Source of the DNA: an uncultured Christensenella sp.
GTDB taxonomy: Bacteria; Bacillota; Clostridia; Christensenellales; Borkfalkiaceae
Reading direction: 5' to 3'
Length of the DNA stretch: 64,000 bases
Assembly (NCBI GenBank): GCA_910577055.1
Contig: CAJTKX010000003.1
Coordinates: 1-64,000, forward strand
In this document: in pieces, positions 24,294-33,294 of the stretch
How positions within the stretch are numbered: the first letter of the stretch is position 1
Layout of the letters: every line of letters begins with the position of its first letter
Position numbers and translations under genes: made by a program
Notes under the pieces: generated by a model
Databases searched by the model: none
What the model was told of the DNA's origin: nothing
The model's input: only the letters and a program-made list of their open reading frames with translations

Positions 24294-25052
24294 TTATTGC
24301 ATCAAACTTAATTCAAAATATACGTTTTTTAAAGTACCGTTTGACCAGATATTATTACAAAATAATCCTACAATAAAGCAATTACCTAAATTTTCTGTTA
24401 TTGTCTTACCCGTTATTTCATAGCTAACGCTTTGAGTTTTGTAGGAATTGGTTTTACTGAAAGTTTTTTGCGCAAGTTTACCCTTTGACATATCATCGCC
24501 TATGCCAATGCTAAGCACTGTTTCAACTCCGTAAAAATCAGCATATCCGGTAAATTTTATCTTTATAAACGGATTGTTAAGCGCAACGTTATATATATAA
24601 TCTAAGTTAGCGTTCGTTTTAATGGTCCATTTAGCACAACGCGGTTCCTTATATACATTATACGAATAACTAGTAGGCTTCTCTTCTTGCGAAACACTTG
24701 ATTTGTATACATAACTATAATTAATTTCTTCATAGTAAGGATACAATGTTGTCGTACTATTCTCTATCCAACTGCTCGTTACATTTTCACCGCAATAATT
24801 TAAATACTTAGTTCCTCCGCCACCTTGCTCGGAGTAGAACCCGTTAAGAATATAACCTTCCTTGTATGACGGTTTAATCTTTATGCTGTTAGCGTCGTTA
24901 AAAGTATAGTCAACGCTGGTTTCATCATAGACGACTACTACTTTATAGGTTGAACTATTATTACTCGATGAACCATTGTTACTACCAAAAGAGCAAGCGC
25001 AAGTAAATGCAACGCAACAACTCAAAAGCAACATTGCTAAAACTTTTTTCAT
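24294..25052 (-). CDS. putative surface lipoprotein
   Basis: A 252-residue protein with a lipoprotein signal peptide (MKKVLAMLLLSCCVAFTCAC, lipobox near residue 20) and a Ser/Asn-rich linker (about 22-35). A beta-rich, tyrosine-rich exported domain follows. The NGFYSEQGGGGTKYLNYCGE region recalls InlB-repeat or bacterial Ig-like surface modules, but I cannot assign it firmly. The gene is more AT-rich than its neighbours. Its promoter spacer holds an operator-like palindrome shared with the divergent XRE regulator gene, so the two form a small regulated module. Confidence 0.6.
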   Translation of the reverse strand: MKKVLAMLLLSCCVAFTCACSFGSNNGSSSNNSSTYKVVVVYDETSVDYTFNDANSIKIKPSYKEGYILNGFYSEQGGGGTKYLNYCGENVTSSWIENSTTTLYPYYEEINYSYVYKSSVSQEEKPTSYSYNVYKEPRCAKWTIKTNANLDYIYNVALNNPFIKIKFTGYADFYGVETVLSIGIGDDMSKGKLAQKTFSKTNSYKTQSVSYEITGKTITENLGNCFIVGLFCNNIWSNGTLKNVYFELSLMQ

Positions 25053-25083
25053 TTCGTATCTCCGTGATTTTTTTACAATAATA

Positions 25084-25138
25084 ATTGTATTCTAATTATA
25101 ATTAGAAGTCAAGTGTTTATTGCTAATTATTGTTAGAA
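25084..25138 (-). promoter_or_regulatory. lipoprotein promoter with XRE operator candidates
   Basis: On the minus strand TTGACT (25107-25112) and TACAAT (25084-25089) flank a 17-nt spacer that is filled by the perfect palindrome TTCTAATTATAATTAGAA (25090-25107). A second, imperfect copy, CTAATTATTGTTAG (25123-25136), lies about 31 bp away just before the XRE start. This is the expected layout for an XRE repressor acting on both genes. Confidence 0.6.
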
Positions 25139-25146
25139 TTATTTTA

Positions 25147-25368
25147 ATGATTGAATTTGATAAAAAACTTGTTGGAGAAAGAATTAAATATTTACGAAAT
25201 GAAAAAGGTATTGGACAAAATTTTCTCGCCAAAGAATTAAATTTGAGCAATGCTTCAATTAGTTATTGGGAAACGGGAAAGCAAGAACCAAGCGCAGAAG
25301 CAATTTTCAAGCTTGCAACATACTTTAATGTTTCAGCCGACTATCTTCTTGGAATTACAAATTATTAA
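25147..25368 (+). CDS. XRE-family HTH transcriptional regulator
   Basis: A 73-residue protein that is almost entirely a Cro/C1-type helix-turn-helix: IGQNFLAKELNLSNASISYWETGKQEPSAEAI (about 24-55), then FKLATYFNVSADYLLG. It lacks any extra ligand domain. The start at 25147 is chosen because it begins the family-typical MIEFDKKLVGERIK; nine more codons are open upstream but overlap the operator. It is transcribed away from the lipoprotein gene and probably represses both. Confidence 0.85.
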   Translation: MIEFDKKLVGERIKYLRNEKGIGQNFLAKELNLSNASISYWETGKQEPSAEAIFKLATYFNVSADYLLGITNY

Positions 25369-25392
25369 CCCCCCGCTAATGCGAGGGGTTAT
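25366..25392. terminator. terminator between the XRE and kinase-like genes
   Basis: TAACCCCCCGC (25366-25376) pairs with GCGAGGGGTTA (25381-25391) with one mismatch. ATTTTTATT follows on the + strand. Confidence 0.65.
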
Positions 25393-25394
25393 TT

Positions 25395-26147
25395 TTATTC
25401 GTAATCTACTACGTCTATCCAGCTTTGCAAAAATTCTTTTTCATCGGCTTTTGCTTTGGTAAGGCGGGAAGCCGCAACTATCGGTATCCAGCGCTGAACG
25501 TACTGAATTGCCGTATCGCTTTTTTTGCAGTAAAGTTTTAAGTATTTATCGGCTATCTCTTTTTTGCCGGCAAGATAGAAAAGAAGATAGCTTTGTGCGA
25601 CGTCAGCAGACGAGTTGCCTTGCGTTGCGTGCGCCCAGTCGATAATATAGGGCGTGCCGTCCTTAGTGATAATAATGTTTGTGGGGTTAAAGTCGCCGTG
25701 GCAGAGGTGTGTGTGCTTGGGCATAGAGTCCAAACGTGTATGCAAGTCGTAACGGGTGGTTGCTTCCAAAACGGAGTTCGTTAGGGAAATTCTTGCTTGC
25801 ATTTTGTCTTTAAGCTTAATAAGGTTAGGAACTTTCTTTGAAAAAACCGTTCTCTGCAAGTCCACGAAAAGGTTCAAGTACTCGTCCTCTTTATCGGGGT
25901 TTTCGTCCATAAGAGTTTGCAACGTTTTGCCCTCGATATGGTCGAGAATTATCGCCCACTTGCCGTCAACTACTTGCACGGCTTGAAGCTTGGGCACGCT
26001 TAAATCGGTTGCCTCAACCCTTGCGTGGTTTAAAGCTTCGTTTAAAATTTCGGCTTTGGAATAGCTTGCGTCAAACTCCTTAATAAGTTTGTCGCCGTCA
26101 CGGTAAATGGCTTTATCCGCCCTTGAAAAGATAATCTGTTTATTCAT
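25395..26147 (-). CDS. aminoglycoside phosphotransferase-family kinase-like protein
   Basis: A 250-residue protein with the APH/choline-kinase fold. The catalytic loop HGDFNPTNIIITKDG (about 155-170) and the metal-binding IDWAHATQGN (about 174-184) are both complete. AIILDHIEGKTLQTLM matches the hinge region. Such stand-alone proteins phosphorylate small metabolites as often as antibiotics. It begins 10 nt after the adhE stop with AGGAGG upstream, so it is likely co-transcribed with adhE. The substrate is unknown. Confidence 0.75.
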   Translation of the reverse strand: MNKQIIFSRADKAIYRDGDKLIKEFDASYSKAEILNEALNHARVEATDLSVPKLQAVQVVDGKWAIILDHIEGKTLQTLMDENPDKEDEYLNLFVDLQRTVFSKKVPNLIKLKDKMQARISLTNSVLEATTRYDLHTRLDSMPKHTHLCHGDFNPTNIIITKDGTPYIIDWAHATQGNSSADVAQSYLLFYLAGKKEIADKYLKLYCKKSDTAIQYVQRWIPIVAASRLTKAKADEKEFLQSWIDVVDYE

Positions 26148-26157
26148 AATTTCCTCC

Positions 26158-28767
26158 TTATTTTCCGTAGTATGCTTTAAGATACATTTCTTTGATTTCG
26201 CTCATCAAAGGATATCTGGGGTTTGCGCCCGTGCATTGGTCGTCGAACGCTTGCTCAACCATTTCGTCAAGTCTGTCTAAGAAGTCCTTCTCGTCAATGT
26301 TGTATTCTTTAATGGTTTTCTTTATGCCTATTTGAGCTTTTAATTTATCGATTGCCTTAATAAGGTTGTTGACCTTTTCAGTATCGTTTTTGCCGCCCAA
26401 GCCGAGCGCATCGGCAACCTCTGCGTATCTTGCAAGGGTTTTGGGGTAAGCGTATTGACTGAAAGTGCCCATTTTTGAGGGAGCTTCCGCGGAGTTGAAT
26501 TTAATAACTTCGTCAATCATAAGCGCGTTTGCAACGCCGTGGGGCAAATGATGGAACGCGCCGAGCTTGTGCGCCATCGAGTGGCACACGCCGAGAAAGG
26601 CGTTTGCAAAAGCCATACCCGCCATTGTTGCCGCGTTCGCCATTTTTTCCCTTGCCTCTACTGCCGTCTGACCGTTTTCGTAAGCCTCGGGAAGATATTT
26701 GAATATTACTTTCAATGCTTGAATTGCAAGCCCGTCAGTGTAGTCGGTTGCCATTACGGACGCGTAAGCTTCCAAAGCGTGCGTTACCGCGTCTATGCCA
26801 GAAGCTGCGGTTAAGCCCTTAGGCGCAGACATATGCAAGTCGGTATCGATGATTGCCATATTGGGCATAAGCTCGTAATCGGCAAGGGGATATTTAACGC
26901 CCGTCTTTTCATCGGTAATTACGGCAAACGGCGTAACTTCCGAACCCGTTCCCGCCGAGGTGGGTATTGCGATAAAGTAAGCTTTTTCGCCCATTTTAGG
27001 GAAGGTATAAATACGCTTTCTTATATCTACGAAGCGCATCGCCATATCCATAAAGTCAACTTCGGGGTGCTCATACATAACCCACATAATCTTTGCCGCG
27101 TCCATTGCACTGCCGCCGCCGAGCGCGATAATGGCGTCGGGTGCAAACGCTTTCATCTGCTTGGTGCCTTCGATAGCGCAAGCAAGCGTGGGGTCGGGCG
27201 CAACGTCGAAGAAAGTGCTGTGCGCTATACCCATTTCGTCAAGCTTGTCGGTTATGCACTTTGTAAAGCCGTTGTGATACAAGAACGAGTCCGTTACTAT
27301 GAACGCCTTTTTCTTGCCCATAACGTTTTTAAGCTCGTCAAGCGCAACGGGCAAACAACCTTTCTTAATATATACTTTTTGGGGTGCTCTGAACCACAAC
27401 ATATTCTCTCTCCTCTCCGCGACGGTTTTTATATTTAATAGGTGTTTAACTCCGACGTTTTCCGAGACGGAGTTGCCGCCCCAGCTGCCGCAGCCGAGGG
27501 TCAATGACGGCGCAAGCTTGAAGTTGTATAAATCGCCTATGCCGCCTTGCGACGAAGGAGTGTTTAAAAGAATACGGCAAGTTTTCATTCTTTCGGAAAA
27601 CTCGTGAATTTTGTCTTGACCCGTAATTACGTTGACGTAAAGCGACGATGTATGACCAATACCGCCGTCGTTTACAAGCCTTTCCGCCTTATCGAGCGCG
27701 TCCGAAAAATCTTTCGCCTTGTACATAGCAAGCACGGGGGAAAGCTTTTCGTGTGCGAACTCTTCGGAAAGCTCTACGCTTTCGACTTCGCCGATTAAAA
27801 TTTTTGTAGTTTCGGGAACCTCAACGCCCGCAAGCTGCGCAATTTTGTGCGCGGGTTGACCTACTATTTTTGCATTGAGCGAGCCATTGATTATTATTGT
27901 CTTTCTAACTTTGTCAAGCTCGTCGCCTTCAAGGAAATGACACCCGCGGGCTGCAAATTCTTTTTTGACTTTATTGTAGATTTTTTCTGCGACGACAACC
28001 GATTGTTCGGATGCGCAAATCATACCGTTATCGAACGTTTTAGAGTGAATTATCGAGTTAACGGCAAGAAGAATATCCGCGCTTTCGTCAATGACTGCGG
28101 GGGTATTGCCCGCGCCTACGCCTATTGCGGGTTTACCGCTTGAATAAGCCGCTCTAACCATTCCGGGACCGCCCGTTGCAAGAATGGTATCAACTTCTTT
28201 CATTAAAAGATTGGTCATATCGAGGCTGGGAACGTCTATCCAACTTATTATACCTTCGGGCGCACCCGCAGCAACTGCCGCTTCATAGACAACCTTAGCC
28301 GCGGCAATGGTTGAATTTTTTGCGCGGGGGTGAGGGCTGATGATGCAACCGTTCCTCGTCTTTAAGCAAAGTAACGTTTTAAAAATTGCGGTTGACGTGG
28401 GGTTGGTAGTGGGAATAACCGCGCCTATAACGCCGATAGGCTCTGCAATCTTGGTAAGCCCGTAAGCCTTATCCTCTTCGATTATTCCGCAAGTTTTTAC
28501 GCTGCGATACTTGTTGTAGATGTACTCCGCCGCATAATGGTTTTTGATAACCTTATCTTCCACTACACCCATGCCCGTTTCGCTTACGGCAAGTTTTGCA
28601 AGCGAAATTCTTTCTTTGTTCGCCGCCGTGGCGCAAGCAAGAAAGATTTTATCGACTTGCTCTTGTGAAAACTTTGCAAACTCTTCTTGGGCTTTTCTTA
28701 CCCTCGCGATTTCGCTTTCAAGTTTTTCAACGCCGTCACAAATTTCATAGTTTAACTTAAAATCCAT
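26158..28767 (-). CDS. adhE: bifunctional acetaldehyde-CoA/alcohol dehydrogenase
   Basis: An 869-residue enzyme turning acetyl-CoA into ethanol in two NADH-using steps. The N-terminal aldehyde dehydrogenase domain (about 1-440) has IGAVIPTTNPTSTAIFKTL, GGPGMVRAAYSSGKPAIGVGAGNTP and the active-site cysteine in DNGMICASEQSVVV. The C-terminal iron-dependent alcohol dehydrogenase (about 450-869) has GGGSAMDAAK, AGTGSEVTPFAVITD and the metal histidines in FLGVCHSMAHKLGAFHHLPHGVANA. The start follows AGGAG. A 245-nt AT-rich leader separates it from the divergent tRNA-Leu promoter. Confidence 0.95.
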   Translation of the reverse strand: MDFKLNYEICDGVEKLESEIARVRKAQEEFAKFSQEQVDKIFLACATAANKERISLAKLAVSETGMGVVEDKVIKNHYAAEYIYNKYRSVKTCGIIEEDKAYGLTKIAEPIGVIGAVIPTTNPTSTAIFKTLLCLKTRNGCIISPHPRAKNSTIAAAKVVYEAAVAAGAPEGIISWIDVPSLDMTNLLMKEVDTILATGGPGMVRAAYSSGKPAIGVGAGNTPAVIDESADILLAVNSIIHSKTFDNGMICASEQSVVVAEKIYNKVKKEFAARGCHFLEGDELDKVRKTIIINGSLNAKIVGQPAHKIAQLAGVEVPETTKILIGEVESVELSEEFAHEKLSPVLAMYKAKDFSDALDKAERLVNDGGIGHTSSLYVNVITGQDKIHEFSERMKTCRILLNTPSSQGGIGDLYNFKLAPSLTLGCGSWGGNSVSENVGVKHLLNIKTVAERRENMLWFRAPQKVYIKKGCLPVALDELKNVMGKKKAFIVTDSFLYHNGFTKCITDKLDEMGIAHSTFFDVAPDPTLACAIEGTKQMKAFAPDAIIALGGGSAMDAAKIMWVMYEHPEVDFMDMAMRFVDIRKRIYTFPKMGEKAYFIAIPTSAGTGSEVTPFAVITDEKTGVKYPLADYELMPNMAIIDTDLHMSAPKGLTAASGIDAVTHALEAYASVMATDYTDGLAIQALKVIFKYLPEAYENGQTAVEAREKMANAATMAGMAFANAFLGVCHSMAHKLGAFHHLPHGVANALMIDEVIKFNSAEAPSKMGTFSQYAYPKTLARYAEVADALGLGGKNDTEKVNNLIKAIDKLKAQIGIKKTIKEYNIDEKDFLDRLDEMVEQAFDDQCTGANPRYPLMSEIKEMYLKAYYGK

Positions 28768-28971
28768 TTCGTACTCCTATATATTGATTATGTGAAATTG
28801 AATAACGATTAATTAGATATTTCTAAATCGATACAATATTATCAAATAACAATATTAATATCAACGATATAAAAAAACTTTTTTAAAAATCGTAATTTTG
28901 TTAATTTGCAAACTTTTAAGTTAATATACAACACGGTTATATAACGAATTTGAAATTGTTGCGGGTTTGGC

Positions 28972-29000
28972 TTGACAACCAAAGCTATTTTTATTATAAT
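28972..29000 (+). promoter_or_regulatory. tRNA-Leu promoter
   Basis: Perfect consensus TTGACA (28972-28977) and TATAAT (28995-29000) with a 17-nt spacer. The tRNA begins 14 nt downstream of the -10. Confidence 0.85.
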
Positions 29001-29013
29001 CACAATAGTTTTT

Positions 29014-29096
29014 GCGGACGTGGCGAAATTGGCAGACGCGCAGGTTTCAGGTTCCTGTGGGCAACCATGGGGGTTCAAGTCCCTTCGTCCGCACCA
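29014..29096 (+). tRNA. tRNA-Leu(CAG)
   Basis: An 83-nt tRNA with acceptor GCGGACG/CGTCCGC, anticodon loop GTTTCAGGT reading CAG, a class II variable arm (TGGGCAACCA), T arm GGGTTCAAGTCCC and encoded CCA. It is followed directly by a terminator. Confidence 0.95.
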
Positions 29097-29130
29097 AAAA
29101 AAGAGAGAGGACAATGCCTCTCTCTTTTTT
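29097..29130 (+). terminator. terminator of tRNA-Leu
   Basis: AAAAAAGAGAGAGG (29097-29110) pairs with CCTCTCTCTTTTTT (29117-29130). Confidence 0.85.
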
Positions 29131-29174
29131 ATAGTTTTACTACAACAGTTTGCTCGACATAGAAGCGAGCTTTT

Positions 29175-30635
29175 TTATTGGGTTTTACCCTTTGTTTGTT
29201 CGTATTTGCAACTCTTTGCGGACGGTTCGGAGAGAATGTTGCCGTGGATATCAAAGCGCGAGCCGTGGCACGGACAGTCCCATGTGTGGGTGTCGGCGTT
29301 CCATTTAAGCTCGCCGTGCATATGCGGACACATACTGCCTATTATATGCAAATTGTCCTTTTCGTCACGGTAGACAGCACGCTTTTTACCGTTATATTTT
29401 ACTACCGCGCCCGTTCCCCTTGCCACGTCAGCCTCTGTTTTTGTAGTTAAGCGAAAATAACCCATAGTTATCTCTTTAACGTTAGTCAAGGCGTTAGATA
29501 CGAAAGCGCCCATACTGCCGCGCACTTTGCGTTGCGGTGAAAAAAGTTCGGCAAACTCGTTTTCTTTGCCCAAAATAAGGTCGCGGATAAGGTTTGCGCA
29601 AGTCATCGAATTAGCCATTCCCCACTTATTAAAACCCGTCACGACATATACTCCGTCCGTGCCCTTAGCGTATAAACCCGCCATAGGCATACCGTCAAAG
29701 GTCATAACGTCCTCTGCACTCCAACAATTTGTGACGGTATCCGCCCCGTACAGTTTTTCGGCATTTTCTTTAAGGTTCAAAAAATGTCCCAAGTCCTTTA
29801 TTCTGCCCGTGCGGTGGTCTCCGCCTCCGAACAGCGTGCCGCCGGCATACGGACGAACGGATATCCCGTCCGCTTTCTCTTCCAAAAACATTTCGCCGGT
29901 CAAACGCTTATTCACCGCAACCGTGTAAGAAGTAGATTGCCTAAGTTTCAAAAAATACGCCCCATGTGAGTTGATTATCGGGAAGTGCGTTGCAACTACT
30001 ATATTTTTTGCTTTTATTTTACCCTTGTCGGTTAAAACGGTTTTAGAGGAAACGTCTATATCGAGGGCGCGGGTGTGCTCGAAAATTTCAAACCTAACGG
30101 GCAAGGCGCAAAGAAATTTAAGCGGGTCGAAAAGATACTGTCTTTTGCTTTTTATAACCGCTATCGCGTCGAAACGGTCGAGCGCGCTCTCCCACTCGCA
30201 CTCTGCGCCAATATCCGTCATAACGCTGAAAGTTCTTTTAAGGCGCGTTTCCGAATTGCGGGAAAAGATATAGCCGTTGGTTTCCGCCCAATCGCACTCT
30301 ATGCAAAGCTTGTCTTTCAGGTCTTTAAAGCCGCGCATACCCTCTATTTGGGCCTTATAGTATGATTGGGGAATTTTTAAGCCGTTGTAATTGAAATATA
30401 AATCGTAATATATGCCGCCTTGGTTGTAAGTTATCTTTGCGGTCGTTTTGCCCGTGGTGCCGCCGAACAGCTCGTCCGCCTCAATTAGCGTCACGAACAG
30501 CCCCGCCTCGGCAAGCTTGTACGCCGTAAGATACCCCGCAATTCCGCCGCCTATAACTACTATATCCCGCTCGGCGTCGCCGTCAAGCGCGGGATAATTT
30601 CTTTTTTCGCCTTTCCATACGCTTTCGAATTTCAT
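29175..30635 (-). CDS. FAD-dependent oxidoreductase with C-terminal Rieske domain
   Basis: A 486-residue protein of the YhfW type. The N-terminal DAO-like flavin domain (about 1-360) begins with the dinucleotide motif DIVVIGGGIAGYLTAYKLAEAG (residues about 24-45, GxGxxG). The C-terminal Rieske domain (about 395-475) has the two cluster loops CPHMHG and CPCHGSRF, giving two Cys and two His ligands for a 2Fe-2S cluster. It is expected to pass electrons between a flavin substrate site and the cluster. The substrate is unknown. No signal peptide is visible, so it should be cytoplasmic. Confidence 0.88.
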   Translation of the reverse strand: MKFESVWKGEKRNYPALDGDAERDIVVIGGGIAGYLTAYKLAEAGLFVTLIEADELFGGTTGKTTAKITYNQGGIYYDLYFNYNGLKIPQSYYKAQIEGMRGFKDLKDKLCIECDWAETNGYIFSRNSETRLKRTFSVMTDIGAECEWESALDRFDAIAVIKSKRQYLFDPLKFLCALPVRFEIFEHTRALDIDVSSKTVLTDKGKIKAKNIVVATHFPIINSHGAYFLKLRQSTSYTVAVNKRLTGEMFLEEKADGISVRPYAGGTLFGGGDHRTGRIKDLGHFLNLKENAEKLYGADTVTNCWSAEDVMTFDGMPMAGLYAKGTDGVYVVTGFNKWGMANSMTCANLIRDLILGKENEFAELFSPQRKVRGSMGAFVSNALTNVKEITMGYFRLTTKTEADVARGTGAVVKYNGKKRAVYRDEKDNLHIIGSMCPHMHGELKWNADTHTWDCPCHGSRFDIHGNILSEPSAKSCKYEQTKGKTQ

Positions 30636-30724
30636 AGTATTAGTTATAGACTTAAATATATATTTTAAAACGGGGGTGGAAAATAAGTTTACAAATTTGT
30701 CGTATTATGTTATATTTGAGCGGT

Positions 30725-32812
30725 ATGAAGCAACTATTCAACGCGAGAATACCCGTGATAATTGCTTGCTTTCTTGCGTTAGGCGTTTTTCTGGGTTTAT
30801 TGTTCAGTTTCTGTAAGACGAATATTCTTTACTTGATTGCGGTCGTGCCTTGTACCGCAATTATTTTTATATCAAGCTTTTTGCGGAAAAAGAAAAAGCT
30901 TGCCTATCTTACCCTTGTGTTTGCGATATTTTTGACAAGCGGAGTATTAAACAGCTTTTACACTTTGCGGAATTATCAAGTTTGCGATATTGAAACCGAA
31001 AGCCTTTACCTTGTTACGGGTACTGTTAAGGAAAAGGGCGTAACCTCTTATGGAGAATATATAATTATAGACGGCGCGGCGGCGAACGGTGAAAAGCTAA
31101 GCGGCAAAGTGCGGGTGTATCTTGACGAAGCTTACGGCGATTTTTGCGACGTTGGATATACCGTAAAATTTAATGCGAAACTGAATTTCAACGACGCTTT
31201 CCCCTATGGCGAGTTGAATTACTACGCCGAGGACAATGTAAAATATACTTGTTTCCCATATTCCGAAATTACCTCCGTCTACCACTTTTCTTTATTCGGG
31301 AGTATACGAGCCAAGATTACGGAAGTTCTTTACGATAATTTGAGTTATGACACCGCTTCCGTATGCTACGGTATGATGCTTGGCGACACCAAAAACGTCG
31401 ATGATGAAGCTTTGGACAATTTCCGTTACGGCGGAATTGCGCATATCTTTGCAGTTTCGGGTTTACATATCGGGCTGGTATATGGCATTCTTTCTTCTAT
31501 TTTGAATAAACTGCGCGCAAACAAATATCTGTCTGCAGTTATCCGAATGTTTGCAATTATCTTTTATGCCGGCGTTTGCGGTTTTTCCGTATCTTCCATA
31601 CGCGCAGTTGTGATGTGCTCGGCAACCGTCTTTACTAAGCTTTTACACGTTAAGAGCGACGGTTTTAACAATCTCGGTTTTGCAACGATAATTATTCTGT
31701 TTGTTTCCCCGTTAAGTTTGTTTTCGGTGGGATTTCAGTTGTCCGTATGCGCAATCGGCGGAATATTGCTGATTTCCGACGGAATTAAAAGAAACCTTAA
31801 AAAAATAAGAATACCCGACAAAATTTCTTCGGGCGTGGGCGTTTCATTTGGCGCCCAAACGGGGACTCTTCCCGTAATGATGGCAAAATTCGGCTATATA
31901 AGCGGCGCCGGTTTGTTGCTTAATTTGTTGGTAATTCCTATTGTGTCTGTGCTTTTTGCCGTACTTTTTGCGGGCACGGTTGTATCGATAATAATACCGC
32001 CCGCAGCCGGCTTTATTATGCAGTACGCCGCATTGCCGTTGAAAGCATTGCTTTCTTTCCTACTGTCGGCCAACTTTGAAAAAGCGCTAATTACGGGCTT
32101 CGGCGCGGGAATTTTCGTTCCGATATACTTCGCGGTTTTGGTGGGGTTGTCCGATAAAATCAATTTAAAGTTAGTTTCCAAAAGCGTTTTAGCGACTTGC
32201 GGAGTTGCCGTACTTACGGTTTGCGTGCTTGTTCAAACATATGCACCCGCAAGCGGATATAAAGTTACGGTTTCCGCATACAACTACGGCGGCAGCGTAT
32301 TGGTGAAGTCGCCACAAGGCACCGTTCTTATTATGACGGAAAACGCTTCGGTTTCAAGAATAATGAACTGTATGAATAAAGAATACTGCTCGGAGTTGGA
32401 CGGTGTGATAATTCTCGGCGACGATGAGTGTGTTTCCGCCTATGATTCTAGTTTGAATTGCAGCGACGTTTTCGTTTGTTCATTGAACATTCCCGTTCAA
32501 CCCTACCGTTTCATAGAAGTGCATTACGAAAATGACTTTTCCATATGCGGAATTGACTTTAAATATATCGACAGTCACAGCATCTTTGCAGAGGTCGACG
32601 GAATAAACATTTTATTGAGCGACGCAGAAACCTTGCCGTTTAAAAGCTGCGATATGTTAATATCGTTGCACGAAAACTATATAGAAGATTTGAACTTAAC
32701 GCCTTGCAAAGCGGAATACACGGTTTATTTCAATATTCCACTAACCGAATATAACGCGTATGACAAAGGAGATTTTTCGTTTTATATAAAAAACGGCGTT
32801 ATCGATATTTAA
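30725..32812 (+). CDS. comEC: ComEC/Rec2-like DNA uptake channel protein
   Basis: A 695-residue membrane protein. Three N-terminal helices are followed by a DUF4131-like extracellular part (about 65-190) and the competence domain, with GGIAHIFAVSGLHIGLVYGIL and SSIRAVVMCSATVFTKL (about 235-310) as the best markers. The C-terminal 170 residues are where ComEC normally has a metallo-beta-lactamase domain. Here the HxHxDH metal motif is missing: the matching place reads GVIILGDDECVSAYDSS. An in-frame ATG 6 codons earlier is also possible; neither has a strong ribosome site. Confidence 0.82.
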   Translation: MKQLFNARIPVIIACFLALGVFLGLLFSFCKTNILYLIAVVPCTAIIFISSFLRKKKKLAYLTLVFAIFLTSGVLNSFYTLRNYQVCDIETESLYLVTGTVKEKGVTSYGEYIIIDGAAANGEKLSGKVRVYLDEAYGDFCDVGYTVKFNAKLNFNDAFPYGELNYYAEDNVKYTCFPYSEITSVYHFSLFGSIRAKITEVLYDNLSYDTASVCYGMMLGDTKNVDDEALDNFRYGGIAHIFAVSGLHIGLVYGILSSILNKLRANKYLSAVIRMFAIIFYAGVCGFSVSSIRAVVMCSATVFTKLLHVKSDGFNNLGFATIIILFVSPLSLFSVGFQLSVCAIGGILLISDGIKRNLKKIRIPDKISSGVGVSFGAQTGTLPVMMAKFGYISGAGLLLNLLVIPIVSVLFAVLFAGTVVSIIIPPAAGFIMQYAALPLKALLSFLLSANFEKALITGFGAGIFVPIYFAVLVGLSDKINLKLVSKSVLATCGVAVLTVCVLVQTYAPASGYKVTVSAYNYGGSVLVKSPQGTVLIMTENASVSRIMNCMNKEYCSELDGVIILGDDECVSAYDSSLNCSDVFVCSLNIPVQPYRFIEVHYENDFSICGIDFKYIDSHSIFAEVDGINILLSDAETLPFKSCDMLISLHENYIEDLNLTPCKAEYTVYFNIPLTEYNAYDKGDFSFYIKNGVIDI

Positions 32813-32818
32813 AAATAA

Positions 32819-32845
32819 GGCGCGGGCAATTGCCCGCGCCGTTTT
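32819..32845. terminator. bidirectional terminator between comEC and rpiB
   Basis: GGCGCGGGCAATTGCCCGCGCC (32819-32840, a perfect palindrome of two 11-base halves) is flanked by GTTTTATTT on the + strand and TTATTTTTAAA on the minus strand. Confidence 0.8.
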
Positions 32846-33293
32846 ATTTGCAATATTTCTTTTCTATTTCGGTAATTTTATCAACGCGGCGTTGATGTCT
32901 GCCGCCCTCGAATTCTGTATTTAAGAAAGTATCAACTATTTTAAGCGCATAACCCTCGCCTACCACCTTTTCGCCAAGTGCCAACATGTTGCTGTCGTTG
33001 TGCAAACGGGTAAATTCCGCACAGTAGCTGTCGTGGCAGTGCGCACAACGCACCCCGGGCACTTTGTTAGCGACGATAGAAACGCCTATCCCCGTAGAGC
33101 AAACTACTACGCCCCTATCACATTTGCCGCTTGCAACGGCTTCCGCCGCTGGTAAAGCAAAATCGGGATAGTCGCAACTGTCCGCAGTGTTCGTACCGAA
33201 GTCTACAACTTCGTGTCCCGCCCCTTTTATGTGGGCGATTATTTTGTTCTTTAAATTAAGTCCGCCGTGGTCGCAAGCAATAGCAATTTTCAT
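32844..33293 (-). CDS. rpiB: ribose-5-phosphate isomerase B
   Basis: A 149-residue isomerase of the RpiB/LacAB family, acting in the pentose phosphate pathway. Motifs include MKIAIACDHGGLNLK, DYPDFALPAAEAVASG, the active-site CSTGIGVSIVANKVPGVRCA and HNDSNMLALGEKVVG. The ATG at 33293 is preferred to a GTG three codons upstream, because GGTGA precedes it by 6 nt. It is the last gene of the tsaC-phosphatase-rpiB cluster, an order also found in Bacillus (ywlC-ywlE-ywlF). Confidence 0.93.
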   Translation of the reverse strand: MKIAIACDHGGLNLKNKIIAHIKGAGHEVVDFGTNTADSCDYPDFALPAAEAVASGKCDRGVVVCSTGIGVSIVANKVPGVRCAHCHDSYCAEFTRLHNDSNMLALGEKVVGEGYALKIVDTFLNTEFEGGRHQRRVDKITEIEKKYCK

Positions 33294-33294
33294 T

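Noticed and set aside
28768..29013. Rex-like site upstream of adhE.
   Set aside because: TTGTTAATTTGCAAAC has one good half only; no palindrome close to the consensus was found, and no clear promoter for adhE was seen.
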